DNA of 64,000 nucleotides from JABFRJ01 sp031374735 (lineage in GTDB: Bacteria > Pseudomonadota > Alphaproteobacteria > Rhizobiales > Hyphomicrobiaceae), in NCBI GenBank assembly GCA_031374735.1, contig JANMGQ010000030.1, forward strand, positions 1 through 64,000, read 5' to 3'. A model generated the notes under the pieces. The model was given only the letters and a program-made list of their open reading frames with translations, ran no database searches and was not told the origin of the DNA. Of this stretch, positions 8,812 to 17,514 are shown piece by piece. The position numbers and the translations under genes are program-made. The stretch's first letter is position 1; the number at the start of each line of letters is the position of its first letter.

Positions 8812-9909
8812 ATGGGCTTCAAATGCGGCATCGTCGGCTTGCCCAACGTCGGCAAGTCCACCCTGTTCAACGCCCTGACGCAGACCGCGCAGGCCGAGGC
8901 GGCCAATTATCCGTTCTGCACCATCGAGCCCAACGTCGGTGAAGTCGGCGTGCCCGATGAGCGGCTCGATAAGCTCGCCGTCATCGGCAAGAGCGCCAAG
9001 ATCATTCCAACGCGCCTGACGTTCGTCGACATCGCCGGTCTCGTGCGCGGCGCGTCCAAGGGCGAAGGTCTCGGCAACCAGTTCCTGTCGCACATCCGCG
9101 AAGTCGATGCTGTTGCCTATGTCGTGCGCTGCTTCGAGGACGGCAACATCACGCACGTCGAAAACCGCATCGATCCGCTCTCGGACGCCGAGATCGTCGA
9201 GACGGAGTTGATGCTCGCCGATCTCGAAAGCCTCGAAAAGCGCCTGCCAAACCTCGAAAAGAAGGCCAAGCAGGGGGATAAGGAAAGCAAGGCGCTGGTC
9301 GCCATCGTCGAGAAAGCCCTCATTCCGTTGCGCGACGGAAAACCCGCCCGCACGGCCAAGATGACGGACGAAGAAAAGCCGCTGTTCAAAGGCTTGCAAC
9401 TGCTGACAGCCAAGCCGGTCGTCTATGTGTGCAACGTCGACGAAGGCTCGGCTGGCAGCGGCAACGCCTTTTCGGCCAAGGTCGCCGAACAGGCCAAAGC
9501 CGAAGGCGCGGCCATCGCCATCATCTCAGCCAAGATCGAGGCTGAACTTGCGAGCCTGCCGCCTGAGGAACGCGCGGCCTTCCTCGCCGATCTCGGCCTC
9601 GAAGAGCCTGGGCTCAACCGCCTCATCCGCGCGGGCTACGGCCTGCTCGACCTGATCACCTATTTCACCGTCGGCCCGAAAGAGGCGCGCGCCTGGACCA
9701 TCACGCGCGGCACCAAGGGCCCGGGCGCCGCTGGCGTCATCCACTCGGATTTCGAAAAGGGCTTCATCCGCGCCGAGACGATCGCCTACCCCGACTACGT
9801 CGCGCTCAACGGTGAAGCCGGCGCGCGCGATGCCGGCAAGATGCGGCTCGAAGGCAAGGAATACGTCGTGCAGGACGGCGACGTCATGCACTTCCGCTTT
9901 GCCAACTGA
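8812..9909 (+). CDS. ychF: Redox-regulated ATPase YchF
   Basis: A 365-residue member of the Obg-related P-loop NTPase family that hydrolyses ATP rather than GTP and associates with ribosomes. The P-loop GLPNVGKST is at residues 9-17, followed by the N-terminal pattern FNALTQTAQAEAANYPFCTI, and the C-terminal TGS-like domain (FTVGPKEARAWTI, then DFEKGFIRAETI) is complete. The ATG at 8812 gives the usual MGFKCGIVG start; the frame upstream is unsupported. It is a conserved single-copy housekeeping gene, with nothing unusual in its sequence. Confidence 0.95.
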   Translation: MGFKCGIVGLPNVGKSTLFNALTQTAQAEAANYPFCTIEPNVGEVGVPDERLDKLAVIGKSAKIIPTRLTFVDIAGLVRGASKGEGLGNQFLSHIREVDAVAYVVRCFEDGNITHVENRIDPLSDAEIVETELMLADLESLEKRLPNLEKKAKQGDKESKALVAIVEKALIPLRDGKPARTAKMTDEEKPLFKGLQLLTAKPVVYVCNVDEGSAGSGNAFSAKVAEQAKAEGAAIAIISAKIEAELASLPPEERAAFLADLGLEEPGLNRLIRAGYGLLDLITYFTVGPKEARAWTITRGTKGPGAAGVIHSDFEKGFIRAETIAYPDYVALNGEAGARDAGKMRLEGKEYVVQDGDVMHFRFAN

Positions 9910-9979
9910 TCTTGGTCAAGTGTCGTTGGCGTGCGTTTGCTACGTTTGGGTTCAATACGATCATCACAAGGTTCGCCCC

Positions 9980-10372
9980 ATGCTTCGCACAGCTTCAGTT
10001 TTCGCAGCGCTCGCGCTGGTCGCGACGACCGCGTTCAACGCCACGGCACAGGCGCCCGCCACGCCGGCGGTCGATCACTCCAAAATGGGCCATGGCGCAC
10101 CGGCTGCCATCGACACGGCCTCGACCAAGGCCTTCAAGATTGCGAACGACAAGATGCATGACGGCATGAACATCCCGTTTTCAGGCAACGCGGACGTGGA
10201 TTTCGTCAAGGGCATGATCCCGCATCACCAGGGCGCGGTCGATATGGCCAAGATCGTGCTCGAGCACGGCAAAGATCCAGCGCTGAAGAAACTCGCGCGC
10301 GACATCGTCAAGGCGCAAGACAAGGAAATCGCCTTCATGCAGCGCTGGCTGGCCAAGACCGAAAAGAAATAG
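9980..10372 (+). CDS. Exported DUF305 family protein
   Basis: A 130-residue protein with a Sec signal (MLRTASVFAALALVATTAFNATA) followed by a DUF305 domain. The family signature MIPHHQGAVDMAKIVLEHG is present, with a second His/Met-rich part (HSKMGHG, NDKMHDGMN). DUF305 proteins are ferritin-like helical proteins often found near copper or metal handling genes, so a periplasmic metal-related role is possible but not shown. An AAGG site lies upstream of the ATG. It is followed by a palindromic intergenic composite and has no operon partner. Confidence 0.85.
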   Translation: MLRTASVFAALALVATTAFNATAQAPATPAVDHSKMGHGAPAAIDTASTKAFKIANDKMHDGMNIPFSGNADVDFVKGMIPHHQGAVDMAKIVLEHGKDPALKKLARDIVKAQDKEIAFMQRWLAKTEKK

Positions 10373-10383
10373 CTGTCATAACA

Positions 10384-10832
10384 GCGGCCAAGATTAATGA
10401 CGGATGCGCCTCCCCCAAACTGTCATGGCCGGCCTTGTGCGCCTTGTGCCGGCCATCCATTGAGCAGCACACGCAGCTGGTTGTCAGTACCTTGAGACGG
10501 CCCAACATCCCGAGCACGGCCGCACTCGTTGCAAGATGGGTGGCCGGCACGAAGGGCCGACCATGACGGGAGGGATAGTTATCAATCAGGAATTGTGGCC
10601 GCAGGTATCATACCAGCGGTCAGAATTTTCGACCGACGATCTGTCCCTCTCACTGTCATGGCCGGGCTTGTCCCGGCCACCCATCGCGCACAGAGCACGG
10701 CGGTATCCGGAGTGTTGAGCCGTCTCAACGTAATGGCAACCAGCTCCGTGCGTTGCAGAATGGGTGGCCGGCACAAGGCCGGCCATGACAGTTGGGGGAA
10801 GCGCATCCGTCAATAATTTTGGCCGCCGGTAT
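10384..10832. repeat. Composite palindromic intergenic element, about 450 bp
   Basis: The two ends are inverted copies of about 56 bp: the left end (10384-10440) and the reverse complement of the right end (about 10771-10829) both run GCGGCCAA-ATTA-TGACGGATGCGC and on into CTGTCATGGCCGGCCTTGTGC with a few mismatches. Inside are two hairpin units, 10424-10567 and 10657-10790, each bounded by TCATGGCC and GGCCATGA. The whole intergenic region between the DUF305 gene and the small protein at 10854 consists of this. There is no convincing coding frame; short frames in it are read through the palindromes. Confidence 0.8.
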
Positions 10833-10853
10833 TAGCGTTTTCGCTCGTTGCTA

Positions 10854-11174
10854 TCAGCGGTCGATCACGCAGCCGAGCGCGGGCGTATAAGTCGCGCTTG
10901 CCGAGGCGAGCAGGGGCACACTGGCGGTGACGCGCTTCGATGTCTTATCGATCGATAGGCTGACCTGTTCCATGCCGGCCTCGCGGTCCGTGAGGCAACT
11001 CTCAAGGCTGCGCTTGCCGATGAAATGGCAGCCACACGCGACGCGCGCCATGTAGCCGGAGGCGACTGTGGCAACCGGCTTAAGCTTTGGGCGCACGACC
11101 AGCCCGCCAACGAGACTGCCGCCAAGCAGCACACCGCCGACAGCGTAAAGTCCAAGCCGCATGCCACGCTTCAT
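10854..11174 (-). CDS. Small membrane-anchored or exported protein of unknown function
   Basis: A 106-residue protein starting MKRGMRLGLYAVGGVLLGG, an N-terminal hydrophobic segment that is either a signal peptide or an anchor. The remainder contains two nearby cysteines (ACGCHF), a further CLTD, a SIDKTSKRVTASV segment and ends with TPALGCVIDR. A similar module (Cys-rich start, a short beta-rich region, then a GLGC-type end) occurs as the N-terminal part of some proteobacterial serine hydrolases as I recall the family; here a serine hydrolase gene lies divergently 63 bp away. A functional link is inference. The start at 11174 was chosen because it begins the hydrophobic segment. Confidence 0.65.
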   Translation of the reverse strand: MKRGMRLGLYAVGGVLLGGSLVGGLVVRPKLKPVATVASGYMARVACGCHFIGKRSLESCLTDREAGMEQVSLSIDKTSKRVTASVPLLASASATYTPALGCVIDR

Positions 11175-11237
11175 CGACGTCTCCGCAAAATCCGGTGGCG
11201 ATCCGCTGCCGCCTTCGATAGGTTCCACGATCTAACC

Positions 11238-12338
11238 ATGGATCGCCCGATGCGCAAAAGTCTCGTGATCGTTGCCCTGGCGGTGGCCCTTGCGACGGCG
11301 CCCGTGCTGCGCTCTGCGGCGGCGCGCGATACGGCCACGATCGCAGCCCTTTCAGCCAAAGCCATGTCACTGCCCGGCGCGGGCGAGACACGGGCCTTGC
11401 TCGTCCTGCAGAACGGCAAGCCGGTCGTCGAGCTCACAGCCAAAGCCTTTACGGCTGAGACCCGCTACCTGTCGTGGTCCATGGCCAAGAGCGTGACGGC
11501 AATTGCGCTCGGCATGCTTGCCGATGAGGGCAAGCTGCATCTCGACCAACCGGCCCCGATCGCCGCATGGCAAGGTGGCAACGACGCGCGGGCCAAGATC
11601 ACCATTGGTCATCTGCTCGGTATGGTCTCGGGGCTGGAGCATCAGGAAGGCACAGAAGGTGGCCGCGCGATCGAAACGGCTGACACGCCACGCATGCTGT
11701 TCACCGATGGTGCGCGCGACACGTTCGCTTACGCAACCAGCAAGCCTGCGCTGCATCCGCCTGGGACTGCGTGGCGCTATTCAACAGCATCCACACAGAT
11801 ACTGGCTGGTCTTGTCGCGCGCCACATTACCCCATCGAGTGACCCGACCGAGCGCCGGCGCGCCACCGCGGCCTGGTTCGAGACACGGCTTTGGACGCCG
11901 CTTGGTATCACAAGCGCCGAGTGGGATTATGATCCGGCAGGGCTGTTTCTCGGCGGTGCCATGCTGCACATGACGGCGCGCGATTGGGGACGGCTCGGCC
12001 AGTTCCTGCTCGACCGCGGGCTGGCGCCGGACGGCAAACGTCTGCTGTCGGACGCCTGGCTCACGACCATGCTGCGCAAGGCCGAGGCGCCGAACAACAA
12101 TCACTATGCCGGCCACGTCTGGCTCAACACGGGGCCGGGGCCGAAGCAGCAGGCCGTGCTGTTTCATCCGCGTGGTGGCGCCGACATTTACTCCATGACG
12201 GGCCACCTCGGGCAATATGTGATCATCATCCCTAGCAAGCGCGCGGTGCTCGTGCGGCTTGGCAAATCGAATCATTCAGAGCGCATCAAGATGATGCCCG
12301 CCCTGGCCGATATCGTGGAGGCGTTGCCCGGCCCATAG
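11238..12338 (+). CDS. Serine hydrolase, beta-lactamase/penicillin-binding class C family
   Basis: A 366-residue exported protein with a Sec signal after MDRPMRKSLVIVALAVALATAP. The nucleophile motif SxxK is SMAK at residues 81-84, the tyrosine motif is Y181-S-T in place of YxN, and the C-terminal HLGQ-type motif is present (TGHLGQYVIII, replacing KTG). These fit class C-like esterases/6-aminohexanoate-dimer hydrolases rather than a true AmpC beta-lactamase. Either the ATG at 11238 or the one at 11250 could be used. It is divergently transcribed from the small protein at 10854, sharing a 63-bp promoter region. The substrate is unknown. Confidence 0.85.
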   Translation: MDRPMRKSLVIVALAVALATAPVLRSAAARDTATIAALSAKAMSLPGAGETRALLVLQNGKPVVELTAKAFTAETRYLSWSMAKSVTAIALGMLADEGKLHLDQPAPIAAWQGGNDARAKITIGHLLGMVSGLEHQEGTEGGRAIETADTPRMLFTDGARDTFAYATSKPALHPPGTAWRYSTASTQILAGLVARHITPSSDPTERRRATAAWFETRLWTPLGITSAEWDYDPAGLFLGGAMLHMTARDWGRLGQFLLDRGLAPDGKRLLSDAWLTTMLRKAEAPNNNHYAGHVWLNTGPGPKQQAVLFHPRGGADIYSMTGHLGQYVIIIPSKRAVLVRLGKSNHSERIKMMPALADIVEALPGP

Positions 12339-12432
12339 CGCGGTCAGCCAACGCGCTACAAATGCGCTTGCAGAACGCGGCGAACACTAAGACCATCACC
12401 ACCTTGTGAATGCGGAGCAATGGAGCCTCCCG

Positions 12433-13503
12433 ATGACATGGCTTGAACGGCAAGTCCGTGCGGTCTCGATGCGCCAGCTGATCCTCTCGGTGCTGGCTAT
12501 CGCCGGCTTTCTGGCTTGGTGTGGTATGAACTGGCCGTACCTCGAGAATTACGTCCGCGGGCCAACGGCCATGTCGGCCGCCGACCTTGGCAAGATCGGT
12601 GCACTCGAAGCCGTCGAGGGCAAATGGATCAAGGCGACACCCGACAAGATCATCGACACCGGTGTCGATCACATCACCACGACGCGTCGGCGGCGCGGGG
12701 GCGAAAGCAAGAGTGTGACGGCGCACTACTATGCGGCCCAGTTTGGCGAGCGCTTGCTGTTCGTCAAAGCCGAGTCCGGCGATGAGCCGAAGGGCGAGAT
12801 CGAGGGCAGTTTCGTCGCGCTCCCGGCAGACCTTTTCGGTGCGGCGACCGGCAACAAGGGATCTGCGGAACTCAAGGCGAGATTTCTCCCGGTCATGCTC
12901 GATACCGGTGATTTCAGGCACTACGGCAACTGGGGGCTCGTGGTCGGCGGCCTCGCGTCACTCGGGGCGCTCGTGTTTGGCCTGCGCGCCCTTGGGCGCC
13001 ACTCCAGCCCGGCGAAGCACCCTGCCCTCCTGGCTCTCGTGTCGCCACCCGGCGCGCCCTCCCTGGCCGAAGCGTCGGCCCGCATCGAAAACGACGTGGC
13101 ACAGGGCGCGTCGATCAAGTCGAAGGGCCATCTGCTGACAGGCGGCTATCACACGCAGTCGGGCGGCTTTGCGATGAAGGCGCAGCCGCTCTCGGATCTG
13201 CTGTGGGCGTTCCATCGTGTGACGACGAATAAAATCTACGGCTTCATCCCCGTCGGCCGCAGCCACGCGCTCGTGTTGCATTATGCCAACGAAAAGCAAC
13301 CAATAGAAATGAAGATCGCCAAGGCCAAAGCCGAGGCTGCCATGCATTTCATCGCGACCAACGCGCCCTGGGCCGTCACCGGTTTCGATGACGGGCTCGC
13401 GGATATGTACAAAAAGCAGCGCAAGGAGTTCGTGGCAGCCATTGAAGATCGCAAACTGAAGATCGCTGCTGCTGCTGCGCAAGCACCACCGCACCAGACA
13501 TGA
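12433..13503 (+). CDS. Two-TM membrane protein, possibly DUF6709-like
   Basis: A 356-residue protein. Residues about 12-36 form a first membrane helix (LILSVLAIAGFLAWCGMNW) and a second lies near residue 165-185 (WGLVVGGLASLGALVFGLRALG); between them is an extracytoplasmic region with the pattern VDHITTTRRRRGGESK, and after the second helix comes a soluble domain with a repeat-like LLTGGYHTQSGG stretch. The pattern reminds me of DUF6709 but I cannot verify it. A GGAG site precedes the ATG at 12433. The stop overlaps the next start by ATGA, so it heads a three-gene operon with the DUF4166 and zinc-ribbon genes. Function unknown. Confidence 0.75.
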   Translation: MTWLERQVRAVSMRQLILSVLAIAGFLAWCGMNWPYLENYVRGPTAMSAADLGKIGALEAVEGKWIKATPDKIIDTGVDHITTTRRRRGGESKSVTAHYYAAQFGERLLFVKAESGDEPKGEIEGSFVALPADLFGAATGNKGSAELKARFLPVMLDTGDFRHYGNWGLVVGGLASLGALVFGLRALGRHSSPAKHPALLALVSPPGAPSLAEASARIENDVAQGASIKSKGHLLTGGYHTQSGGFAMKAQPLSDLLWAFHRVTTNKIYGFIPVGRSHALVLHYANEKQPIEMKIAKAKAEAAMHFIATNAPWAVTGFDDGLADMYKKQRKEFVAAIEDRKLKIAAAAAQAPPHQT

Positions 13504-14087
13504 CGCGCCGTCACAGCGTGCACGGAACGCCCGATCCGACGTGGCCGTTGTATCGCCGCGTGCTCGGTGCGGCGTGGGATGACTTGCCGCCGCGCGTGCG
13601 CGAGATGCACGACATCACCAACGGTTTCGCCGCCGAAGGCACGGCGACGGTTGAGCGCGGCACGTCCCTGGCGGCGCGGCTGATCGCGGCGCTGTTTCGA
13701 TTTCCGAGCGCTGGCGTGGATGTGCCCGTGTGCGTGGATTTCAGCGTGAAGGGCGGTGTTGAAACATGGACGCGCACCTTCGCCGGCCGCCGCATGGTCA
13801 GTCGGCAGGAAGCCGGCTTTGGCCGTAACGCGCATCTGATCGTGGAGCGCTTCGGCCCCTTTGCCTTCGGGCTCGCGCCGGTTCTTCGCGACGGACGGCT
13901 GTATCTCTATGGCCGGACCTGGTCGCTGTTGGGCGTGCCGCTGCCATCGGCCCTGGTGCCAAACGGTATCGCGTCGGAGCGTGAGGAAAACGGACGGTTC
14001 CACTTTGATGTCGACATCGCAGCCCCGCTGATTGGGTCGATCGTGCACTATCGCGGCTGGCTCGTGCAGCGCGGAGCAGCATCATGA
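13500..14087 (+). CDS. DUF4166 domain-containing protein
   Basis: A 195-residue protein without signal peptide, matching DUF4166: it starts with a LYRRVLGAAWDDLPPRVREMH segment, then GTATVERG, then a WTRTFAGRRM segment and a C-terminal LIGSIVHYRGWL stretch. DUF4166 is often found alone or fused to SDR-like domains; its biochemical role is not known. It overlaps both neighbours by 4 bp (ATGA), indicating translational coupling in the operon 12433-14533. Confidence 0.8.
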   Translation: MTRRHSVHGTPDPTWPLYRRVLGAAWDDLPPRVREMHDITNGFAAEGTATVERGTSLAARLIAALFRFPSAGVDVPVCVDFSVKGGVETWTRTFAGRRMVSRQEAGFGRNAHLIVERFGPFAFGLAPVLRDGRLYLYGRTWSLLGVPLPSALVPNGIASEREENGRFHFDVDIAAPLIGSIVHYRGWLVQRGAAS

Positions 14088-14533
14088 AGAGTGGGCGCCA
14101 AAAGCGCGACGAGTTGAAAGCCAAGCGCACGTTCAAGGCGCGCGTGTTGCGCCGCGTCGATCATGATCCGAGCCTCCATCCGTTACCGATGGGCGCGCTT
14201 GCGGCTGACCAGGATCAGTTGCTCCATGACAACACCTGGGGCCCGCGCCCGCGCTACTACGCCGATACGCGCTTCACCTGCGTTGATTGCCAAAAGAGCG
14301 AAGTCTGGACGGCTGCTCAACAGAAGTGGTGGTACGAAGTCGCCAAGGGAATGCTCGGTACGCGCGCCAGCCGCTGCCGCGACTGTCGCTTCAAGCGCCG
14401 CATGCGGCGGTCGCAGGACCGGCGTGTTCATATCGAGGGGTTGGTTGCCAAGCTCGGTGTCGAGGCAACGGCTGCGCGCCTCAAAATCTCGGTCGAACAC
14501 CTCGCACAGATGCGGGCGCGGTGGGACGAGTGA
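14084..14533 (+). CDS. Zinc-ribbon domain protein
   Basis: A 149-residue, Arg/Lys-rich soluble protein. A zinc ribbon is formed by CVDCQKSEVW and, about 30 residues later, CRDCRFKRR, separated by a WTAAQQKWWYEVAKG segment; this fits the small 'probable zinc-ribbon' family. The C-terminus is helical and highly basic (HIEGLVAKLGVEATAARL), so nucleic-acid binding is plausible but unproven. It starts 4 bp inside the DUF4166 gene and ends the operon; the next gene is convergent. Confidence 0.75.
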   Translation: MKSGRQKRDELKAKRTFKARVLRRVDHDPSLHPLPMGALAADQDQLLHDNTWGPRPRYYADTRFTCVDCQKSEVWTAAQQKWWYEVAKGMLGTRASRCRDCRFKRRMRRSQDRRVHIEGLVAKLGVEATAARLKISVEHLAQMRARWDE

Positions 14534-14551
14534 ACGTGGATTGCGCTCGCC

Positions 14552-15895
14552 TCATGCCGGCGTGAAATCTCGCATTTTGCCCGGGTTGAGCAGGCCGTGC
14601 GGATCGACCTCGCGCTTGAAGCCGAGCTGATCGGCATCGACGCGTTTGTGGCGGCTGCCTTCTTCGAGCGTGTAGACGTGCGGGTTGGCGATGAATACGC
14701 CGTGTTTTTCATGCAGCGCGATGATCTCGTTCAAGCGCTCCGGCGTCGAATAGCGCACGATCGGCAGCGCCGAGCACGTCAGCCGCCCGCCGAAGCGAAT
14801 GAACTCCAGGTGCGGCAGCACCTCACCCGGGAACATGTCGTGCATCTCGCGCACGCTCTCCTGCAGGCGATCGTGCGGGTAGAGACACTGCAGATACGTG
14901 ATGGAGCGATCGACTTTCAGCAGCTGCAGGGTCGTGTGGTTCCAGGTGTACTCGTACAGCGGCTCGGCGCCGGGGCTCTCGTCGAAGGGCCGCTCGAGCG
15001 TGATCGTGCCGCGGCCCGCGAGTGTCGTCTTGAACGCCTCCAGCGATTGCTCCGCAATCATCGCAATCAGGATCGCCTTGCCCTCGAGGCAGTGGCTCTT
15101 GATATCGCGGAAGTAGCTGGGAATTGGCCACATGATCGGCGTCATGAGCTTCTTGACGATGCCGTCCGATAGCGCCGCCTCGTAGCCGACTTTGACGGCG
15201 TCGAAGAAGTCGTCGAAGGCGACAATCACCTCCATCCAGGGCCATGCCGGGGCAAGCGGCATTTCGAGTTCTGTCAGAATGCCAGTCGTGCCGTAGGCGC
15301 GATTGACCTTCTGGGCCGCGTCGCCCCGCAGTTCGATCACGCGCGGCGTCTCCTCGACTGTGATGACGCGCGCCGCGCGGATGTTGCCGGGTTCGCGCAG
15401 GCCGCCGTAGGTGATCGAGCCGATCCCGCCGGAGCCGCCGGAGACGAAGCCGCCGATGGTCGCCATGCGCTTGGTCGAGGGGTGCATGCGCAGCTCCCAC
15501 CCGCCGGGCCGCGTCATGGCGTCGATGTCGTGCATGCGTGCGCCGCATTGGAAGCGGCCGACGCCGGGCTTCCACCACAGCACCTTGTCAAGGCTGTTGA
15601 TGTCCAAGAGCACGCCGCCTTCGAGCGGCACGGCCTGGCCATAGTTGCCGGTCGCACCCGCGCGCACGGTGATGGGGATACGCCGCTTGGCGCAGGCGGC
15701 CGCTACCTTGATGATGTCAGCCTCGCTGCGGGGCGAGATCATCACGTCAGCGGATTTGCCGTGCAGAGATTTGTTGAGGATCGGCGAATACCAGAAATAG
15801 TCGCGCGACTTGAGCCGCACCGTGCGCATGTCCGTCACAGCGGGAATATCACCGATGTCGGTGAGCAGGCCGGTAATGTCGTAGCGGTCGGTCAT
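14552..15895 (-). CDS. FAD-linked oxidase (VAO/GlcD-type FAD-binding protein)
   Basis: A 447-residue flavoprotein of the FAD/FMN-containing dehydrogenase group (GlcD, D-lactate dehydrogenase relatives). The PP-loop-type FAD-binding segment is VRAGATGNYGQAVPLEGG at about residues 75-92, followed by a second glycine-rich stretch GGFVSGGSGGIGSITYGG, both conserved for the family. The C-terminal end holds the KREVDPHGLLNPGKM segment typical of the FAD-linked oxidase C-terminal domain. The ATG at 15895 starts MTDRYDITGLL; an upstream frame extension is unsupported. Neighbours give no hint of the substrate. Confidence 0.8.
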   Translation of the reverse strand: MTDRYDITGLLTDIGDIPAVTDMRTVRLKSRDYFWYSPILNKSLHGKSADVMISPRSEADIIKVAAACAKRRIPITVRAGATGNYGQAVPLEGGVLLDINSLDKVLWWKPGVGRFQCGARMHDIDAMTRPGGWELRMHPSTKRMATIGGFVSGGSGGIGSITYGGLREPGNIRAARVITVEETPRVIELRGDAAQKVNRAYGTTGILTELEMPLAPAWPWMEVIVAFDDFFDAVKVGYEAALSDGIVKKLMTPIMWPIPSYFRDIKSHCLEGKAILIAMIAEQSLEAFKTTLAGRGTITLERPFDESPGAEPLYEYTWNHTTLQLLKVDRSITYLQCLYPHDRLQESVREMHDMFPGEVLPHLEFIRFGGRLTCSALPIVRYSTPERLNEIIALHEKHGVFIANPHVYTLEEGSRHKRVDADQLGFKREVDPHGLLNPGKMRDFTPA

Positions 15896-15982
15896 GGCGA
15901 TCACAGGTTCTGGTCGATGTGGCGGTGTGTCATAGCGGGTGCGGCACTGGCGACTCAAGCGATCTGCCAATCACTGAGCTGC

Positions 15983-16318
15983 CTAAAACAACGTGCCGAA
16001 GACTTGCACACAGCTGAGCCAGTGCCCTGGATCTCCGCCCTCGACGATCGCCCATGAGGAAGCGAGCCCTGCATGTGCTGTGGCAAATGCCATGATGCGG
16101 CGTGGATAGAGGCAGAGCCGCCTGCCATAGATTTCGGCGCACCGTAGCGCGCGCTTCGGATCGAGAACGACGCGGCCGTGAGGCCACGGATTGCAGATCA
16201 GATTTGCGACGTCGTAGACGCGTTCGCCAAACAAGCCCTTTGGGTCGATGGCGAGCCAGCCGCGAGTAGCGTCAAGCAGCACGTTGTTGTGATGCAAGTC
16301 GCCATGCAGGACATGAAC
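15983..16318 (-). pseudogene. APH(6)/StrB-like aminoglycoside 6-phosphotransferase remnant
   Basis: About 112 codons encode the C-terminal half of a kinase of the streptomycin 6-phosphotransferase type: VLHGDLHHNNVLLD is the catalytic loop (HGDxHxxN), and RGWLAIDPKGLFGERVYD is the metal-binding region. The entire N-terminal half, including the ATP-binding lobe, is missing. Immediately upstream (16319 onward) the frame continues but its translation is unrelated, because a palindromic element occupies 16329-16462. No start codon belongs to the kinase part, so the gene is a non-functional remnant. Confidence 0.75.
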
Positions 16319-16328
16319 ACTCAAACGC

Positions 16329-16462
16329 CGGTGTCCCGGATGCAAGTCGCCATCCGGGATCTTGACCTCGCGACGTGAAGCGACACTCAGCACCACCTCG
16401 ACAGGTGAAGATCCCGGATACGCCGGTCGCGCTAAGGCGCGACGGGCATTCCGGGATACCGA
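16329..16462. repeat. Palindromic intergenic element beside the kinase remnant
   Basis: The left arm GTGTCCCGGATGC...ATCCGGGATCTT and right arm AAGATCCCGGAT...ATTCCGGGATACC face each other over about 45 bp, and each arm holds its own small hairpin. This is the style of the short palindromic repeats scattered in Hyphomicrobiales genomes. It marks the point where homology to the phosphotransferase stops. Confidence 0.7.
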
Positions 16463-16566
16463 AGTTTTTCTCCATGATGCTTCATGCGATTGCCGTGGCG
16501 TTTGGAGTTGTGTTGCGGGTCGCGTGGACATGTGCGTGATTGCTCGCGATCACTCGGAGGTCTGTT

Positions 16567-17505
16567 ATGGTCGCCCAGTCTACCGACCGCATGATTGCCG
16601 ACGTGCGCAGTGACCCGGTTGCGGGGCGCGTCGTGTGGGTCCCGGCCAAGTCGCTTTGGACGGGCGCTATGACGCTTGCCGCACTGATCGCGGGGCCGTT
16701 GACCTTCAGCTGGGATGCGTTCGCGCTGTTCGTTGTCACGTCAGCTGTCACCATCTGTGCCGGGCATTCGGTCGGCATGCACCGCCTTTTGATACACCGC
16801 GCTTTCGAGGCGCCGCGCTGGCTTGAGCGCGTGCTCGTTTACCTCGGCACGCTCGTCGGGATGGCAGGGCCGTTCGGGATGATCTACGCCCACGACATCA
16901 GAGATTGGGCGCAACGCCAGCCGCACTGCCATGACCTGCACGCGCACCGGCGCGGTTTTTTTGGCGATGCCTGGTGGCAGATGCATTGCGCCGTCGCGCT
17001 GGAGCATCCGCCGCGATTTGTCATCGAGGAGCGGATTGCGGCTGACCGCTTCTTCCAGTTCATCGAGCGCACGTGGATGATGCAGCAGTTGCCTTGGGCG
17101 GTGCTGTTTTATGCGCTTGGCGGTTGGAGTTGGGTCGTCTGGGGGATCGCCGTCCGCGTCTCGGTGTCACTCACGGGGCATTGGCTGGTCGGGCACTTCG
17201 CCCACAAGCGCGGTCACCAAGGCTGGGCAGTCGATGGCGTCGCGGTCCAAGGATACAATGTTCCTTGCGCTGGCCTCATCACGTTTGGAGAGGCCTATCA
17301 CGGCAATCATCACGCATTTCCTGGATCAGCCAACCTCGGCATCGAGCACGGCCAGATCGACCTCGGTTGGTGGTTTATCCAAGGGCTCGTTCGCCTCGGC
17401 CTCGCGAAACGTGTGGCGACACCCGAGACAGTTGGCGAACGCGACGGATTGCGTCGGATCTCGCTGGCTGCCATCTCAGGTGGCGTCGCGCGGCAGGCAC
17501 CGTGA
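16567..17505 (+). CDS. Fatty acid desaturase (acyl-CoA delta-9 type)
   Basis: A 312-residue integral membrane di-iron enzyme introducing a double bond in acyl chains. Histidine boxes: HSVGMHR (HxxxxH) in the first, a modified QPHCHD in place of HRxHH in the second, and YHGNHHAF (HxxHH) in the third. Membrane segments surround them (LAALIAGPLTFSWDAFALFVV; AVLFYALGGWSWVVWGIAV). The ATG at 16567 has an ideal GGAGG site 7 nt upstream. It is a single gene, convergent with a polysaccharide deacetylase. The altered second box deserves checking, but the rest is regular. Confidence 0.85.
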   Translation: MVAQSTDRMIADVRSDPVAGRVVWVPAKSLWTGAMTLAALIAGPLTFSWDAFALFVVTSAVTICAGHSVGMHRLLIHRAFEAPRWLERVLVYLGTLVGMAGPFGMIYAHDIRDWAQRQPHCHDLHAHRRGFFGDAWWQMHCAVALEHPPRFVIEERIAADRFFQFIERTWMMQQLPWAVLFYALGGWSWVVWGIAVRVSVSLTGHWLVGHFAHKRGHQGWAVDGVAVQGYNVPCAGLITFGEAYHGNHHAFPGSANLGIEHGQIDLGWWFIQGLVRLGLAKRVATPETVGERDGLRRISLAAISGGVARQAP

Positions 17506-17514
17506 TGGCTCTGG

